NCBI RefSeq assembly: GCF_003703835.1
Contig: NZ_RDQR01000002.1
Coordinates: 1-64,000 of the forward strand
DNA from: Auritidibacter ignavus
GTDB taxonomy: Bacteria > Actinomycetota > Actinomycetes > Actinomycetales > Micrococcaceae
Length of the DNA: 64,000 bases
Direction of reading: 5' to 3'
This document shows positions 8,601-18,687 of this stretch, in pieces. The notes beneath the pieces were generated by a model that saw nothing but the letters and a program-made list of their open reading frames with translations, was not told the origin of the DNA and did no database searches. Both the position numbers and the translations under genes were made by a program. How positions within the stretch are numbered: the stretch's first letter is position 1; each line of letters begins with the position of its first letter.

Positions 8601-10880
8601 ATGTTCAACCTCGACACCGTCGACCACGCGACTGCCACCCCCGATGAAGAACTTCCCTGGGCCGAACTGGGATTGAAGGACAACGAGTTCGCCGAGATCA
8701 AAAAGGTCTTGGGGCGCCGGCCCACCCACGCCGAGCTGGCGATGTACTCGGTGATGTGGTCCGAGCACTGCTCCTATAAGTCCTCCAAGGTCCACCTGCG
8801 CCAATTCGGTGAGAAGGTCACCGACGAGATGCGTCAGGACCTGATGGTGGGCATCGGTGAGAACGCCGGGGTCACCGACATCGGTGACGGCTGGGCGGTG
8901 ACCTTCAAGATCGAGTCCCATAACTCCCCGTCCTTCGTCGAGCCCTACCAGGGTGCAGCCACCGGCGTGGGTGGGATCGTGCGCGACATTATCTCGATGG
9001 GTGCCCGCCCGGTGGCGGTCATGGACGCGCTACGTTTCGGTCCGATCGACTACCCCGACACCCAACGGGTACTCCCCGGCGTAGTGGCCGGAATCGGCGG
9101 ATACGGTAACTCGCTGGGGCTACCCAATATCGGCGGAGAAACCGAATTTGACGAGTGCTATCGCGGTAACCCGTTGGTCAACGCGCTGGCGGTCGGCGTA
9201 CTGCGCCACGAGGATCTGCGCACCGCCAACGCCTCGGGGGCGGGCAATCAGGTCGTACTCTTCGGTGCCCGCACCGGCGGTGACGGCATCGGTGGCGCCA
9301 GCGTGCTGGCCTCAGAATCCTTCGACGACACCAAACCCTCCAAACGCCCGGCGGTGCAAGTCGGTGACCCGTTCGCCGAAAAGGTCCTGATCGAGGCCTG
9401 CCTGGAGCTATTCCACTCCGGACTGGTGGAAGGTATCCAAGACCTGGGTGCTGCCGGCATTTCATGTGCCACCTCGGAGTTGGCCTCCAACGGTGAGGGC
9501 GGGATGCACGTGGACCTCACCCAGGTGCTGTTGCGTGACCCGAGCCTGACCCCCAGCGAGATTCTGATGTCAGAATCCCAGGAACGGATGATGGCCGTCG
9601 TCACCCCCGAGAAACTGGCCGACTTTGAAGCCGTGATGGATAAGTGGGAGGTCGAGTACTCGGTGTTGGGCGAGGTGACCGACACCAACCGGCTGATCAT
9701 TGAGTGGGACGGCGAGGTGATCGTCGACGTGGACCCGCGCACCGTGGCTCATGACGGGCCCGAATACCACCGCCCCTACCACCGTCCGGACAGTCAGGAC
9801 GCGTTGGCCACCGACCACTTCCAGGCCCTCGATTTCCAGGCCCCCGAGGCCGATCTGCGCCAGACCATCTTGGACTTGCTCTCCACCCCGAATCTGGCCG
9901 ATACCTCCTGGATCACCGCCCAGTACGACTCCTACGTGCAGGGCAACACCGCCATGGCCGAACCGGATGACGCCGGGGTGATCCGCGTGGACGAAACCAC
10001 CGGGCTCGGCATTGCCGTGGCCACCGACTGCAACTCGCGGTTCACCACCCTGGATCCCTACACCGGCGCTCAGGCCAGCCTGGCCGAGGCCTATCGCAAT
10101 GTGGCCACCTCCGGGGCCCGCCCGGTGGCGGTCTCCGACTGCCTGAACTTCGGCTCCCCGGAAGATCCAGCGGTGATGTGGCAATTCGCCGAAGCCGTGC
10201 GCGGGTTGGCCGATGGGTGCCTGGAACTGGGCATCCCGGTTACCGGTGGCAACGTCTCGCTATACAACTCCACCGGCGCCCAGGCCATCCACCCCACCCC
10301 GGTGGTCGCCGTGCTGGGCGTACACCAGAACGTGGAGAACCGGGTACCTTCTGGCTGGCAGTCCGCCCACGCCGGTCACGTGATCTACCTGCTGGGCACC
10401 ACCGCCGATGAGCTCGACGGCTCCGAACTGGCGCGGATGCACGGGCACCTCGGCGGCGTACCGCCCCAGGTCGACCTGGCTGCCGAAAAGGCACTGGCGC
10501 AACTGTTGCAGACCGCCGCACAACGCCAGCTGATCTCCGCGGCCCACGATCTCTCCGGTGGGGGACTAGCTGCCGGGCTGGCCGAAGCCTGCCTGCGGTT
10601 CCAGGTCGGCGCGGAGTGCGAGCTGAACCACGTGGCCGACCGCGATGGGATTGACCTGCCGACCCTGTTGTTCTCCGAATCTCAGGGTCGGGCCATCGTC
10701 TCGGTGCCTCCGGTGCAGGTGACCGCCCTGGAGCAACTGGCCGAAGCGCACCACGTGCCACTGGCGCAGATCGGGGCGGTGACCGCCTCCACCAGCCTGC
10801 ACATCAACGGGCTTGAGCCACTGATGTTCAGTGAGATCAACCGGACCCGTGCGAACCTGATCAGCGAGTACTTCGGATAG
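8601..10880 (+). CDS. purL: Phosphoribosylformylglycinamidine synthase subunit PurL (synthetase)
   Basis: The ATP-dependent synthetase subunit converting FGAR to FGAM. At 759 residues it is the short (small) PurL form that needs separate PurS and PurQ. Visible signatures are [11 protein letters not shown] near the N-terminus, the glycine-rich ATP loop [29 protein letters not shown] and SESQERM. The second half has the [15 protein letters not shown] repeat of the fold. The ribosome site is AAGGA before ATG 8601. Its TAG shares a base with the GTG of the next gene. Confidence 0.95.
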   Translation: MFNLDTVDHATATPDEELPWAELGLKDNEFAEIKKVLGRRPTHAELAMYSVMWSEHCSYKSSKVHLRQFGEKVTDEMRQDLMVGIGENAGVTDIGDGWAVTFKIESHNSPSFVEPYQGAATGVGGIVRDIISMGARPVAVMDALRFGPIDYPDTQRVLPGVVAGIGGYGNSLGLPNIGGETEFDECYRGNPLVNALAVGVLRHEDLRTANASGAGNQVVLFGARTGGDGIGGASVLASESFDDTKPSKRPAVQVGDPFAEKVLIEACLELFHSGLVEGIQDLGAAGISCATSELASNGEGGMHVDLTQVLLRDPSLTPSEILMSESQERMMAVVTPEKLADFEAVMDKWEVEYSVLGEVTDTNRLIIEWDGEVIVDVDPRTVAHDGPEYHRPYHRPDSQDALATDHFQALDFQAPEADLRQTILDLLSTPNLADTSWITAQYDSYVQGNTAMAEPDDAGVIRVDETTGLGIAVATDCNSRFTTLDPYTGAQASLAEAYRNVATSGARPVAVSDCLNFGSPEDPAVMWQFAEAVRGLADGCLELGIPVTGGNVSLYNSTGAQAIHPTPVVAVLGVHQNVENRVPSGWQSAHAGHVIYLLGTTADELDGSELARMHGHLGGVPPQVDLAAEKALAQLLQTAAQRQLISAAHDLSGGGLAAGLAEACLRFQVGAECELNHVADRDGIDLPTLLFSESQGRAIVSVPPVQVTALEQLAEAHHVPLAQIGAVTASTSLHINGLEPLMFSEINRTRANLISEYFG

Positions 10881-12337
10881 TGCCCACCAGCTCACCATCC
10901 CGTACGGCAGCCATCGTCGGCGCCGGCCCCAACGGGCTCACCGCCGCCGCCCTGCTAGCGAAGGCCGGCTGGCAGGTCGACGTCTACGAACGCAATGCCC
11001 GCATCGGCGGAGCCAGCTCCTCAGCGGAGATCTTCGGGCCCGGCACCGTGGTCGACCTGGGGGCTGCCGCCCACCCCTTCGGGGTGGCCAGCCCGGTCTT
11101 CGCCCGACTGCGACTGACCGATCATGGGCTACGCTGGCGACACGGCCGCTACCCCATGGCCCACCCGTTGGACGACGGCTCGGCCGTGGTCTTACATCAC
11201 AGCCTAGAAGACACCGCCGCCGAACTCGGTGGCGACGGCACCGCCTGGCGGATGATTCACCGGTCCCTGGTCGACAATATTGACAAGGACCTGGAAAACG
11301 TCATGGGTCCGTTGCTGCGGTTCCCTGCCCACCCGGTACGCATGGCCCAATTCGGGCTGTTCGGATCCCCACCCTCGACGTGGTTCACTCGCACCGCCTT
11401 CCGCGACCAGCCCGCCCGGGCGCTATTTATCGGCTCGGCCGCCCACGCCATCACCCCGCTGGGTCACCCGTTTACCTCCGCCTATGGCGCGATCTTCGGC
11501 GCTCTGGGCATGACCCGTGGCTGGCCGGTGGCCGAGGGGGGCTCCCAGGCCATTTCCGACGCCCTGGGATCGGTGATTACCAGCCACGGCGGACGGATTC
11601 ACACCGATACGGAGATCACCTCGCTACACGAGTTGGATGCCGAGAAAATCCTGCTGAATATGACCCCGGCCCAGGTGATGACCCTCGCCGGACGCGAGAC
11701 CGCCGCCGGGTTGAGCGATACCACCCTGGGCCGGCTGTCTCGCTGGCGCTACGGACCCGGCGTGTATAAGGTCGACTATCTGCTCGACGGGCCGGTGCCC
11801 TGGAGCGATGACCGCGTCGGTCAGGCCGTGACCGTTCACGTGGGCGGTCAAGCCGCTGAGATCCGGTTGGCCGAAGCCCAGATCACCGCCGGACGCATGC
11901 CCGAACGGCCCTTTGTGATGGTGTGTCAGCAACAAGTCGCTGACCCCAGCCGGACCACCGATTCGCGCACGATCCTGTGGACCTACGCGCACGTGCCGGC
12001 CAATTATCACGAGCCCCGTCGCGGACTGGTAGCCGAGCGGATCGAGGCCCAAATTTCCCGGTTCGCCCCGGACTTCCGCGACCGAATCCTGGACCGCCAC
12101 CTGGTCTCCCCACAAGATCTGCAGGACTGGAACCCGAACCTCATCGGTGGCGATATTGCCGGTGGGGCGATGACCCGCAGTCAGGCGGTGCTACGTCCCG
12201 GTCTCACCCGCGAACCCTACCGGCTCACCGACCGGCTCTTTATGGGCTCGGCAGCCACCCCGCCCGGGGCCGGGGTGCACGGTATGTCCGGGTACTGGGC
12301 CGCCCAGGCGATGGGGGCGGAACCCCGGGAAGCTTAG
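10880..12337 (+). CDS. FAD-dependent oxidoreductase, phytoene-desaturase/CrtI-like
   Basis: A 485-residue flavoprotein of the NAD(P)-binding Rossmann / amine-oxidase superfamily. The N-terminus carries the dinucleotide motif AIVGAGPNGLTAAALLAKAG followed by an acidic residue ending the second strand (VDVYERNARIGGASS). The C-terminus has the second FAD motif around FMGSAATPPGAGVHGMSGYWAA, as in phytoene-desaturase-like proteins. The substrate is unknown; no carotenoid genes are nearby. It starts with GTG overlapping purL's TAG by one base, an unusual functional pairing. Its end overlaps the convergent regulator gene by 4 bases. Confidence 0.75.
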   Translation: MPTSSPSRTAAIVGAGPNGLTAAALLAKAGWQVDVYERNARIGGASSSAEIFGPGTVVDLGAAAHPFGVASPVFARLRLTDHGLRWRHGRYPMAHPLDDGSAVVLHHSLEDTAAELGGDGTAWRMIHRSLVDNIDKDLENVMGPLLRFPAHPVRMAQFGLFGSPPSTWFTRTAFRDQPARALFIGSAAHAITPLGHPFTSAYGAIFGALGMTRGWPVAEGGSQAISDALGSVITSHGGRIHTDTEITSLHELDAEKILLNMTPAQVMTLAGRETAAGLSDTTLGRLSRWRYGPGVYKVDYLLDGPVPWSDDRVGQAVTVHVGGQAAEIRLAEAQITAGRMPERPFVMVCQQQVADPSRTTDSRTILWTYAHVPANYHEPRRGLVAERIEAQISRFAPDFRDRILDRHLVSPQDLQDWNPNLIGGDIAGGAMTRSQAVLRPGLTREPYRLTDRLFMGSAATPPGAGVHGMSGYWAAQAMGAEPREA

Positions 12338-12999
12338 CTGAGGAACACCCCTCGGGCATAGCCCTCGGGCACAAACACCTCAGCCTCGCCGTGGATCAAG
12401 ACATACCCGTCCGGAACCTGTTCCACAGTGACGTCGGTACCCAGCGTGATGCCCTGGGCCAGGCAATCGGCCAAGAACTCCTGATCAATCTGGGCGATTT
12501 CCCCGATCCGCGACAGGATGCCGTGGTCCCGGTCCACAATGCTGTCATCGGCGGGCTGGTCCACCGAATGCACCTGGGAACCATTGAGTTGCGGGACTTT
12601 ATTGCCGAAAGGATCCACCTCCGGGTGCTCCAAGAGCCCGTCCATCAACTCCACGGCCTCATCACTGGCCACGTGCTCCCATCGGCACGCTTCGGCGTGA
12701 ATTTTCGACCAGTCGAGCTTGACCACCTGATGCAAAAACTGCTCGATCACTCGGTGTTTGCGCATCACCGATAAGGCCTGCTGTTCGCCTTCTGCGGTAA
12801 AGTGCAACACCCGGTCGTTGCCCAACACCAGCAACCCGGCCTTCGACATCCGATTTACCGTCTCCGAGACGGTCGGGGAGGACTGCTCGAAGCGTTCGGC
12901 TAACCGGGCGCGCAGGGCCGGCAGGCGGGCCTCGTGCAATTCGGTAATGGCCTTCAGATACATTTCCTGTGTATCGACCAGGTCGTGGTGATCGGACAT
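12334..12999 (-). CDS. Iron-dependent transcriptional regulator, DtxR/IdeR family
   Basis: A metal-activated repressor controlling iron uptake and storage genes. At 221 residues it has a winged helix (LRARLAERFEQSSPTVSETVNRM), a dimerisation/metal domain and a C-terminal SH3-like domain. DtxR metal ligands are visible with a +3 offset: M13, H82, E86, H101, C105, E108 and H109 within HAEACRWEHV. This fits iron rather than manganese regulators, which lack the Cys. I chose the ATG at 12999, 11 bases after AAGGAG; a GTG at 13011 touches the ribosome site and is unlikely. A DtxR-type box overlaps the leader, suggesting autoregulation. Confidence 0.9.
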   Translation of the reverse strand: MSDHHDLVDTQEMYLKAITELHEARLPALRARLAERFEQSSPTVSETVNRMSKAGLLVLGNDRVLHFTAEGEQQALSVMRKHRVIEQFLHQVVKLDWSKIHAEACRWEHVASDEAVELMDGLLEHPEVDPFGNKVPQLNGSQVHSVDQPADDSIVDRDHGILSRIGEIAQIDQEFLADCLAQGITLGTDVTVEQVPDGYVLIHGEAEVFVPEGYARGVFLS

Positions 13000-13014
13000 C
13001 GTGGCATTCACTCC

Positions 13015-13033
13015 TTGACTGAGGTTAACCTAA
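13015..13033 (-). promoter_or_regulatory. DtxR/IdeR-type iron box in front of the iron regulator
   Basis: On the minus strand 13033-13015 read TTAGGTTAACCTCAGTCAA. I count 14 of 19 positions matching the DtxR/IdeR consensus, including an unbroken TTAGGTTA half-site and a central GGTTAACC dyad. It overlaps the ribosome site of the dtxR-like gene, so binding would block its own expression. Confidence 0.6.
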
Positions 13034-13035
13034 CA

Positions 13036-14664
13036 CTACCGTATGAGCCACGCGGTGGAATCGGGCTCCACCATGCTCTCGGCGTAACCGGGGCCGATCA
13101 GTAGTTCCCCGGGGGCGACCGTCACCGGCCGATCCGACAGATTGGCAATAACCTCGACGCGCTGAGTCCCCGTATGGTCTTCAGTGGTGACGGTAAAGGC
13201 CAGCACCCCGCGGTGCGGATCGTGGTGGGCGGACCAGGCGAACTGACCGGAACCCAACCGGTATTCAGCCCGCAGGCGCAACAACTGCCGGTAGGTTTCC
13301 AAAAATGATCCGGGCACCCCGTCTTGTTGATCCACGGCCAAGCGGTGATAGGACTCCGGGGCCGGAAGCCACCCGTCGGGCTGACCGGCCCGCCACGGCA
13401 TGGGCACCCGGGCCCCGTCGCGACCGTACTCGGCACCCCGGGTGCGCCGGTAGGTCGGATCTTGACGTGCCTCGTTCGGCAGGGTGGTGTGTTCGGGCAG
13501 GCCCAGCTCATCGCCCTGATAGATATAGGCCGAGCCCGGCAGTGCCAGCTCGATCATCGCCGCCGCCAACGCGCGTCGGCGTCCCAGGGCTTCATCCGGC
13601 TGGATGTCTTCGGCGGTGATGCTGTCCGGATAGCTGGTGGGATCCGGCAGTCCGAAGCGGGAGGCGTGCCGGACCGTATCGTGATTCGACAGCACCCAGG
13701 TCACCGGCGCCCCCACCGCGTGCGCCTCGGCGAACGAGATGTCAATAGCCTCGTGGAGCGCCTGGGCATCGTAGCCGGCGGTGAGGAAGGTGAAGTTAAA
13801 GGCCTGCTGCATCTCGTCGGGGCGCACGTAGCGGAACAGCCGGAACAGCGGCGAGATCCAGGCCTCGGCAACCATCATCCGATCCTGGTATTCCTCCAGC
13901 ACCCGGTGCCAGCTACGGTAAATCTCGTGCACGCCCTCCTGATCGTAGAAGGGGTGCACCGGGGTGAAGCTGTCCGAATCAGTGATATTGTGATCCAGTT
14001 CGGCATCGGTGATCATTCCCGGCCGGTGCGGATGATCGGGTAGTCCAGCCTGTTTGACCAGCCCGTGGGCCACATCAACTCGGAACCCATCGACCCCGCG
14101 GTCCAACCAGAACCGCAGAATATTCTCGAACTCTTCGCGCACCTCGGGGTGCTCCCAGTTCAAATCCGGTTGCGAGGTGTCAAACAGGTGCAGATAGTAC
14201 GGGCCCGGGGTGCCATCCGGTTCGGTAATCTGGGTCCAGGCCTTTCCTCCGAAATGCGACAACCAGTTATTGGGCTGGTCGCGGAAAATATACCGATCCC
14301 GGGCGGCCGGGTCGCCTAAGGCCTGCTGGAACCAGGGGTGCTGATCCGAGGTATGGTTCGGCACCAAATCCACGATGATTTTCAGCCCGTGCTCGTGGGT
14401 GGCGGTAATCAGCCGGTCGGCATCGGCTAGAGTGCCAAACAGCGGGTCCACGTCCCGGTAATCGGCCACATCATAGCCGGCGTCCTGTTGCGGGGAGACG
14501 TAAAAGGGCGAGAGCCAGATGGCATCCACCCCGAGCTCGGCCAGATACGGGAGCTTGGCGATCACCCCCGGCAGATCACCCATCCCCGACCCCGTGGAAT
14601 CGGCAAAGGAGCGGGGATAGATCTGGTAAATGACAGCATGGGACCACCAGGGAGTTTTGGACAT
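13036..14664 (-). CDS. Alpha-glucosidase / oligo-1,6-glucosidase, glycoside hydrolase family 13
   Basis: Hydrolyses alpha-glucosides such as maltose, isomaltose or sucrose in the cytoplasm. At 542 residues it starts WWSHAVIYQIYPRSFADS and shows the GH13 conserved regions in order: DLVPNHTSDQHPWF, the nucleophile region DGFRVDVAH, the acid/base region MVAEAWISP and the transition-state region LSNHDTVRH. A C-terminal beta domain follows. It lies divergent to a broken acyl-CoA ligase. The -10-like TAGGCT lies 6 bases before the ATG, so the mRNA may be leaderless. No transporter is adjacent. Confidence 0.92.
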   Translation of the reverse strand: MSKTPWWSHAVIYQIYPRSFADSTGSGMGDLPGVIAKLPYLAELGVDAIWLSPFYVSPQQDAGYDVADYRDVDPLFGTLADADRLITATHEHGLKIIVDLVPNHTSDQHPWFQQALGDPAARDRYIFRDQPNNWLSHFGGKAWTQITEPDGTPGPYYLHLFDTSQPDLNWEHPEVREEFENILRFWLDRGVDGFRVDVAHGLVKQAGLPDHPHRPGMITDAELDHNITDSDSFTPVHPFYDQEGVHEIYRSWHRVLEEYQDRMMVAEAWISPLFRLFRYVRPDEMQQAFNFTFLTAGYDAQALHEAIDISFAEAHAVGAPVTWVLSNHDTVRHASRFGLPDPTSYPDSITAEDIQPDEALGRRRALAAAMIELALPGSAYIYQGDELGLPEHTTLPNEARQDPTYRRTRGAEYGRDGARVPMPWRAGQPDGWLPAPESYHRLAVDQQDGVPGSFLETYRQLLRLRAEYRLGSGQFAWSAHHDPHRGVLAFTVTTEDHTGTQRVEVIANLSDRPVTVAPGELLIGPGYAESMVEPDSTAWLIR

Positions 14665-14721
14665 GGTTCTAGCCTAATCGCACCCGGACAGGCAGTTCTG
14701 CTGACCTGCTAATCTGAACTC

Positions 14722-16139
14722 ATGCGCCACACTATGACTCCCGTCACGTATCTTGACCGTACCGCCGCCATCTATCCCGACCACACCGCCGTGGAATGTG
14801 AAGGCACCAGCTGGACGTATCGCGAATTTCACCAGCAGGTGCGCCAGCTCGCCGGGGCCTTATCGGCCACCGTCTCGCCGGGCCAGACCGTTTCGGTGGT
14901 GGCTCCGAACCTGCCCGAGATGTTGGTCGCCCACTTTGCGGTGCCGATGCTGGGGGCGGTCCTCAACCCGCTCAACCCGCGCCTGACCTCGGCCGAATTC
15001 CGCTACATTCTCGATCACGCTGAGGCCCGGATCGTGTTCGTCGACCCGGATGTCGCCGACCGTCTGACACCGGTGTGTACCGAGCTCGGGATCGAAATGA
15101 TCACGCTGGATGAGCAGTACCAGCGGTTCATCGCCGATGCTCCCGCCCCACCAGCGGTGACGATTGCAGAGGACGACCCGATCGCGCTGAACTACACCTC
15201 CGGTACCACCGGCCCGCCGAAAGGCGTGGTGTATACCCACCGTGGGGCCTATTTGGCCGCTCTGTCGGCTGCCTACCACTACGGCTATGATGCCACCACC
15301 CGATACCTGTGGACGCTACCGATGTTCCACTGCAACGGCTGGACCACACCGTGGGCTGTCACCGCCGCCGGTGGCACCCACCTGTGTCTGCGTGCGGTTC
15401 GTCAGGACGCTATCTGGGACCAGCTCGATACCGTGACCCACTTGTGCGGGGCGCCGGTGGTGTGCGCGACTATCCTGGATTCGCCCCGCGCCCACCCAGT
15501 CCCGGGCGTCAAACTCACCACCGCCGGGGCCGCCCCGCCACCGTCGATCATTGCCGGGCTGGAAGAACTGGGCATCACGCCGATCCCGGTCTACGGACTG
15601 ACCGAAACCTACGGGCCCTTCTCGATTACTCAGGCCCAACCCGACTGGGAGGACCGCCACGCCAAGCTCTCCCGGCAGGGCGTGCCCATGATCCACGCCG
15701 GCGAGCTGGCCGTGGTGGATCCGCAGATGAATTTCTTACCGCACGACGGGGAATCCCTCGGCGAGGTCGTGGTCCGCGGTAACGGCGTGATGGCCGAATA
15801 TTTCAAGGATCCCGACCACACCGCCACTGCCTTCGCCGGTGGCTGGTACCACACCGGCGATGTGGGCGTGATCGACCCCGACGGTTACCTACGACTGACT
15901 GACCGGCTCAAAGACATCATCATTTCCGGTGGCGAGAACATCTCCTCGATCGAGGTGGAAGGCGTGATCCACGCCCCGTGGCCTACATTGTCGGCGACGT
16001 CGATCCCGAGGACCTGCGGGCCCACTGCCGGGAACGACTCGCCGGGTTCAAGGTGCCCGACCGTTTCGAGATCCTGACGGAACTACCGCGCACCGCTACC
16101 GGAAAGATCCGCAAGAACGAGTTGCGCGGACAGTCCTAG
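14722..16139 (+). pseudogene. Acyl-CoA ligase (AMP-forming), broken by an internal deletion/frameshift
   Basis: An adenylate-forming enzyme that would activate fatty or related acids to CoA thioesters. The main frame (451 codons, TGA at 16077) shows the motifs TSGTTGPPKGVVYTH, YGLTETYGP, YHTGDVGVIDPDGYLRLTDR and the hinge KDIIISGGENISSIEVEGVIHA. After that the frame turns to nonsense. Another frame from 15978 to TAG 16139 encodes the missing end: VAYIVGDVDPEDLRAHC, then LAGFKVPDRF and PRTATGKIRK with the catalytic Lys. About 20 residues expected between the two parts (a PAVxEAAVVxxPDxxWGE-like stretch) are absent, so the lesion is a deletion not divisible by three. The translated product lacks the catalytic Lys. 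Confidence 0.8.
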
Positions 16140-16142
16140 CCT

Positions 16143-16967
16143 TTAGGACGCGACCGGACCTGCCGGTAGCGCACGCTTATGCGCTGAGGCCCGGTACGCG
16201 GAGATGATCCGCTCAGCCACGTCCTCGGGAACGATCTTGCCCTCGAGAAAGTCATCGATCTGATCATAGGTCAGTCCCAGCTCATCTTCATCGGTGCGCT
16301 GGGGCTGATCGGAGAGCAGATCCGCGGTGGGGACTTTGGCCCACAAATGTTCCGGTGCACCCAAATACCGGGCGATGCTGCGCACCTGTCGCTTATTCAG
16401 TCCCTGGAGCGGGCCGATATCGAAGGCGCCATCCCCAAACTTGGTGTAGAACCCCGTCACCGCCTCCGCGGCGTGATCGGTGCCCACCACCAGATCGCCA
16501 TCGATCCCGGCGAGAGCATACTGCGCCACCATGCGCATCCGCGCCTTGACATTGCCGAAATTGAAATCGCTGATCTGCTCGCCGGTGGCCTGACGGAAGG
16601 TCTCACCGAACTCATCGGTGGCCGGACCGATCTGGAACGTCACTGCCCGGGTCGGACGAATAAACTCCACCGCAGCGGTGGCATCGGACTCATCGGCCTG
16701 CATCCGATACGGCAAACGCACTGCCGTAAACCGCGCTTCAATACCGTCCTGCTGGAGCTTCTCGACGGCCAGCTGAGCCAACCGGCCCGCCACGGTGGAA
16801 TCCACCCCACCGGAAATGCCCAACACCAGCCCGGAAGCTCCGGCCTGTCGCAGGTACTGACATAAGAACTCCACCCGGCGCTGGACTTCGGTGGCCGGAT
16901 CGATCTCCGGGGCGACGTTCAGGGCGCTGATGATCTGTTGCTGTGCGCTCGTGCTCATAGCACCCAT
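16143..16967 (-). CDS. nadE: NAD+ synthetase, ammonia-dependent
   Basis: Amidates deamido-NAD to NAD+. At 274 residues it is the short form without a glutaminase domain. It has the PP-loop SGGVDS (52-57), the NAD-site stretch VVGTDHAAEAVTGFYTKFGDG and the C-terminal PTADLLSDQPQRTDEDELGLTY. Either the ATG at 16967 or one at 16958 (MSTSAQQQ) may be the start; neither has a ribosome site. A TAATAG box 5 bases before the first ATG allows a leaderless mRNA. The upstream plus-strand ligase ends 3 bases from its stop, so the two are convergent. Confidence 0.93.
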   Translation of the reverse strand: MGAMSTSAQQQIISALNVAPEIDPATEVQRRVEFLCQYLRQAGASGLVLGISGGVDSTVAGRLAQLAVEKLQQDGIEARFTAVRLPYRMQADESDATAAVEFIRPTRAVTFQIGPATDEFGETFRQATGEQISDFNFGNVKARMRMVAQYALAGIDGDLVVGTDHAAEAVTGFYTKFGDGAFDIGPLQGLNKRQVRSIARYLGAPEHLWAKVPTADLLSDQPQRTDEDELGLTYDQIDDFLEGKIVPEDVAERIISAYRASAHKRALPAGPVAS

Positions 16968-17002
16968 GCTATCTATTAGATCACGTCACCAGGAGACCTT
17001 CC

Positions 17003-17797
17003 TCATGAGCAAACCTCCACGATCACCGGAACGTGGTCCGAGGGGCCCTTACCCTTGCGTTCGTCCCGATCGATCATGGTTTCCCCGGTGCTCACTGCCG
17101 GTGAGACCAAGGCAAAGTCGATCCGCATGCCCTCGTTCTTCGGGAAACGCAGTTTCTGATAGTCCCAGTAGGTAAAAGCCTGCTCGTGCTGGTCGCGCAC
17201 GGGATCGTGCAGAATCTCTTCGAACGCGTGGAAGCGCTCCCGCTCCGGAGCGGACACGTGGGTCATCTCGTTCTCATAGAAGAATTCGATATCCCATACG
17301 TCCTGATCGTAGGGTGCAATGTTCCAGTCGCCGACCAGTGCTAATTTTTGCTGGGGGTTCTCGTCGAGTTCAGCGCCAATGTGCTCCCGCAACGCATCCA
17401 GCCAGTTGAGCTTATACGCCATATGTTCATCGTTGAGCGCCCGACCGTTGGGAACGTACAACGACCACACCCGCAGATCTTCTCCTACGACCGCCGAGAT
17501 TGCCCGAGCCTCTTGCACCGGGTCGTGACCGCCTTTGCCGAAGGCCGGCTGGCCCGGGAAGGTTCGTTGGACATCGGTGAGGCCCACCCGGGAGGCAATC
17601 GCGACACCGTTCCACTGGTTAAACCCGAAATGTGCGACCGCATAACCCAAGCGCTCAAAAACCTCCCAGGGGAAGTTCTCATCTTTGCACTTGGTTTCCT
17701 GGATGGCTAACACATCGGTGTCGCTACGCTCGAGGAAGTCCTCCACCCGGTCGGCCCGGGCCCGCAGTGAGTTCACATTCCAGGTCGCTAATTTCAC
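17003..17797 (-). CDS. xthA: Exodeoxyribonuclease III
   Basis: A DNA repair nuclease (AP endonuclease and 3'-phosphatase/exonuclease). At 264 residues it carries all endonuclease/exonuclease/phosphatase family motifs: NVNSLRAR, metal ligand Glu34 in IQETK, the VPNGRAL Tyr/Asn region, GDWNIAP and the C-terminal SDHVPV. It starts with GTG after GAGGAG. It is transcribed in the same direction as nadE, 36 bases upstream of it. Confidence 0.93.
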   Translation of the reverse strand: MKLATWNVNSLRARADRVEDFLERSDTDVLAIQETKCKDENFPWEVFERLGYAVAHFGFNQWNGVAIASRVGLTDVQRTFPGQPAFGKGGHDPVQEARAISAVVGEDLRVWSLYVPNGRALNDEHMAYKLNWLDALREHIGAELDENPQQKLALVGDWNIAPYDQDVWDIEFFYENEMTHVSAPERERFHAFEEILHDPVRDQHEQAFTYWDYQKLRFPKNEGMRIDFALVSPAVSTGETMIDRDERKGKGPSDHVPVIVEVCS

Positions 17798-17848
17798 GCT
17801 ACGTCTCCTCGTTTTTCACACCACCACACGTGGACTCCATAAAGCGGA

Positions 17849-18202
17849 CTAGAACTGCACCTCGCAGTGGTCTTGCAGATAGGTCATCCCGTCCACAAAC
17901 TCGTCGTCATCGGCCAGCTCGACCACCTCGGCGTAGGCGTCGGTATCCGACGTATCGCCGGTGCGGTGGTCTTCCAGAATCTCGGCCATGGAGATGACCT
18001 GGTCGATGCCGTGGCGTAGTTGCTCATCCGAGGCGTTATTTTTGATCTCCTCGGCCTGCTCGATGAATCCCTCATCGGCGGGCTCAGGTAGGCCCTGCAA
18101 TTGCTCGCACGAGTCTTCGAGCGCGTCATCGCCACCGGAGCTACACCCGGTCAGCGCCAACCCCGTCGCGAGAGTAATGAGACTTAGATGCCGGAGGCGC
18201 AT
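17849..18202 (-). CDS. Small lipoprotein, function unknown
   Basis: A 117-residue protein with a lipoprotein signal ending in LTGC, then an acidic, helical mature part (LPEPADEGFIEQAEEI..). Two further Cys, one in DSCEQL and one near the end in DHCEVQF, could form a disulfide. It overlaps the end of the next lipoprotein gene upstream by 19 bases and looks like a diverged paralogue of it. I recognise no family. Confidence 0.7.
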   Translation of the reverse strand: MRLRHLSLITLATGLALTGCSSGGDDALEDSCEQLQGLPEPADEGFIEQAEEIKNNASDEQLRHGIDQVISMAEILEDHRTGDTSDTDAYAEVVELADDDEFVDGMTYLQDHCEVQF

Positions 18203-18582
18203 TTATCAACCAGAACCTCGGCCGATGTGGGATCGACCTGTGACTCGAGACCCTGTTGTTGGGCTTCTGCGATGCTGGCTCCGTCTTCCAGGGACTGGTA
18301 GACGCTGTGGTAGGAGCCTTCGATATCTTCCAGAGCGTTGGCAAGCTCCTGATCGGAGGTGTCATGAACCATCCGAGAAAATTCGTTTAACGCCGATTCC
18401 ATCTGGCCGGTGGCGCGTTCGGCGTCATCGCCGGACTCCCCTAGGGCGTTTTGGACCTTGAGTGTGACGTTGTTGAGCTTCTGACAGGTCGTGGCGATTT
18501 CATCGTTGCCAGTGCAACCGGTCAGGGTGAGACCCAGCCCGACCACGGCACTGATTCCGAGAACGGTTTTTTTCAGGTTCAT
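18184..18582 (-). CDS. Small lipoprotein, function unknown (paralogue of its neighbour)
   Basis: A 132-residue protein with a signal peptide ending in the lipobox LTGC (about residues 20-23), a helical acidic body and two more Cys (TTCQKL and DKCASGI) placed as in the downstream 117-residue lipoprotein. The pair overlaps by 19 bases and probably arose by tandem duplication. It is divergent to pyrE. No function is assigned. Confidence 0.7.
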   Translation of the reverse strand: MNLKKTVLGISAVVGLGLTLTGCTGNDEIATTCQKLNNVTLKVQNALGESGDDAERATGQMESALNEFSRMVHDTSDQELANALEDIEGSYHSVYQSLEDGASIAEAQQQGLESQVDPTSAEVLVDKCASGI

Positions 18583-18687
18583 GGTTCCTCATCTCCGAAA
18601 AAGCGGTGCTGTTGACACTCTACTAAAGGGGCAACGCTCGTGACGCCAATTTCCAACTCACGATGTGTTGACCAGGATAAACAGTGG

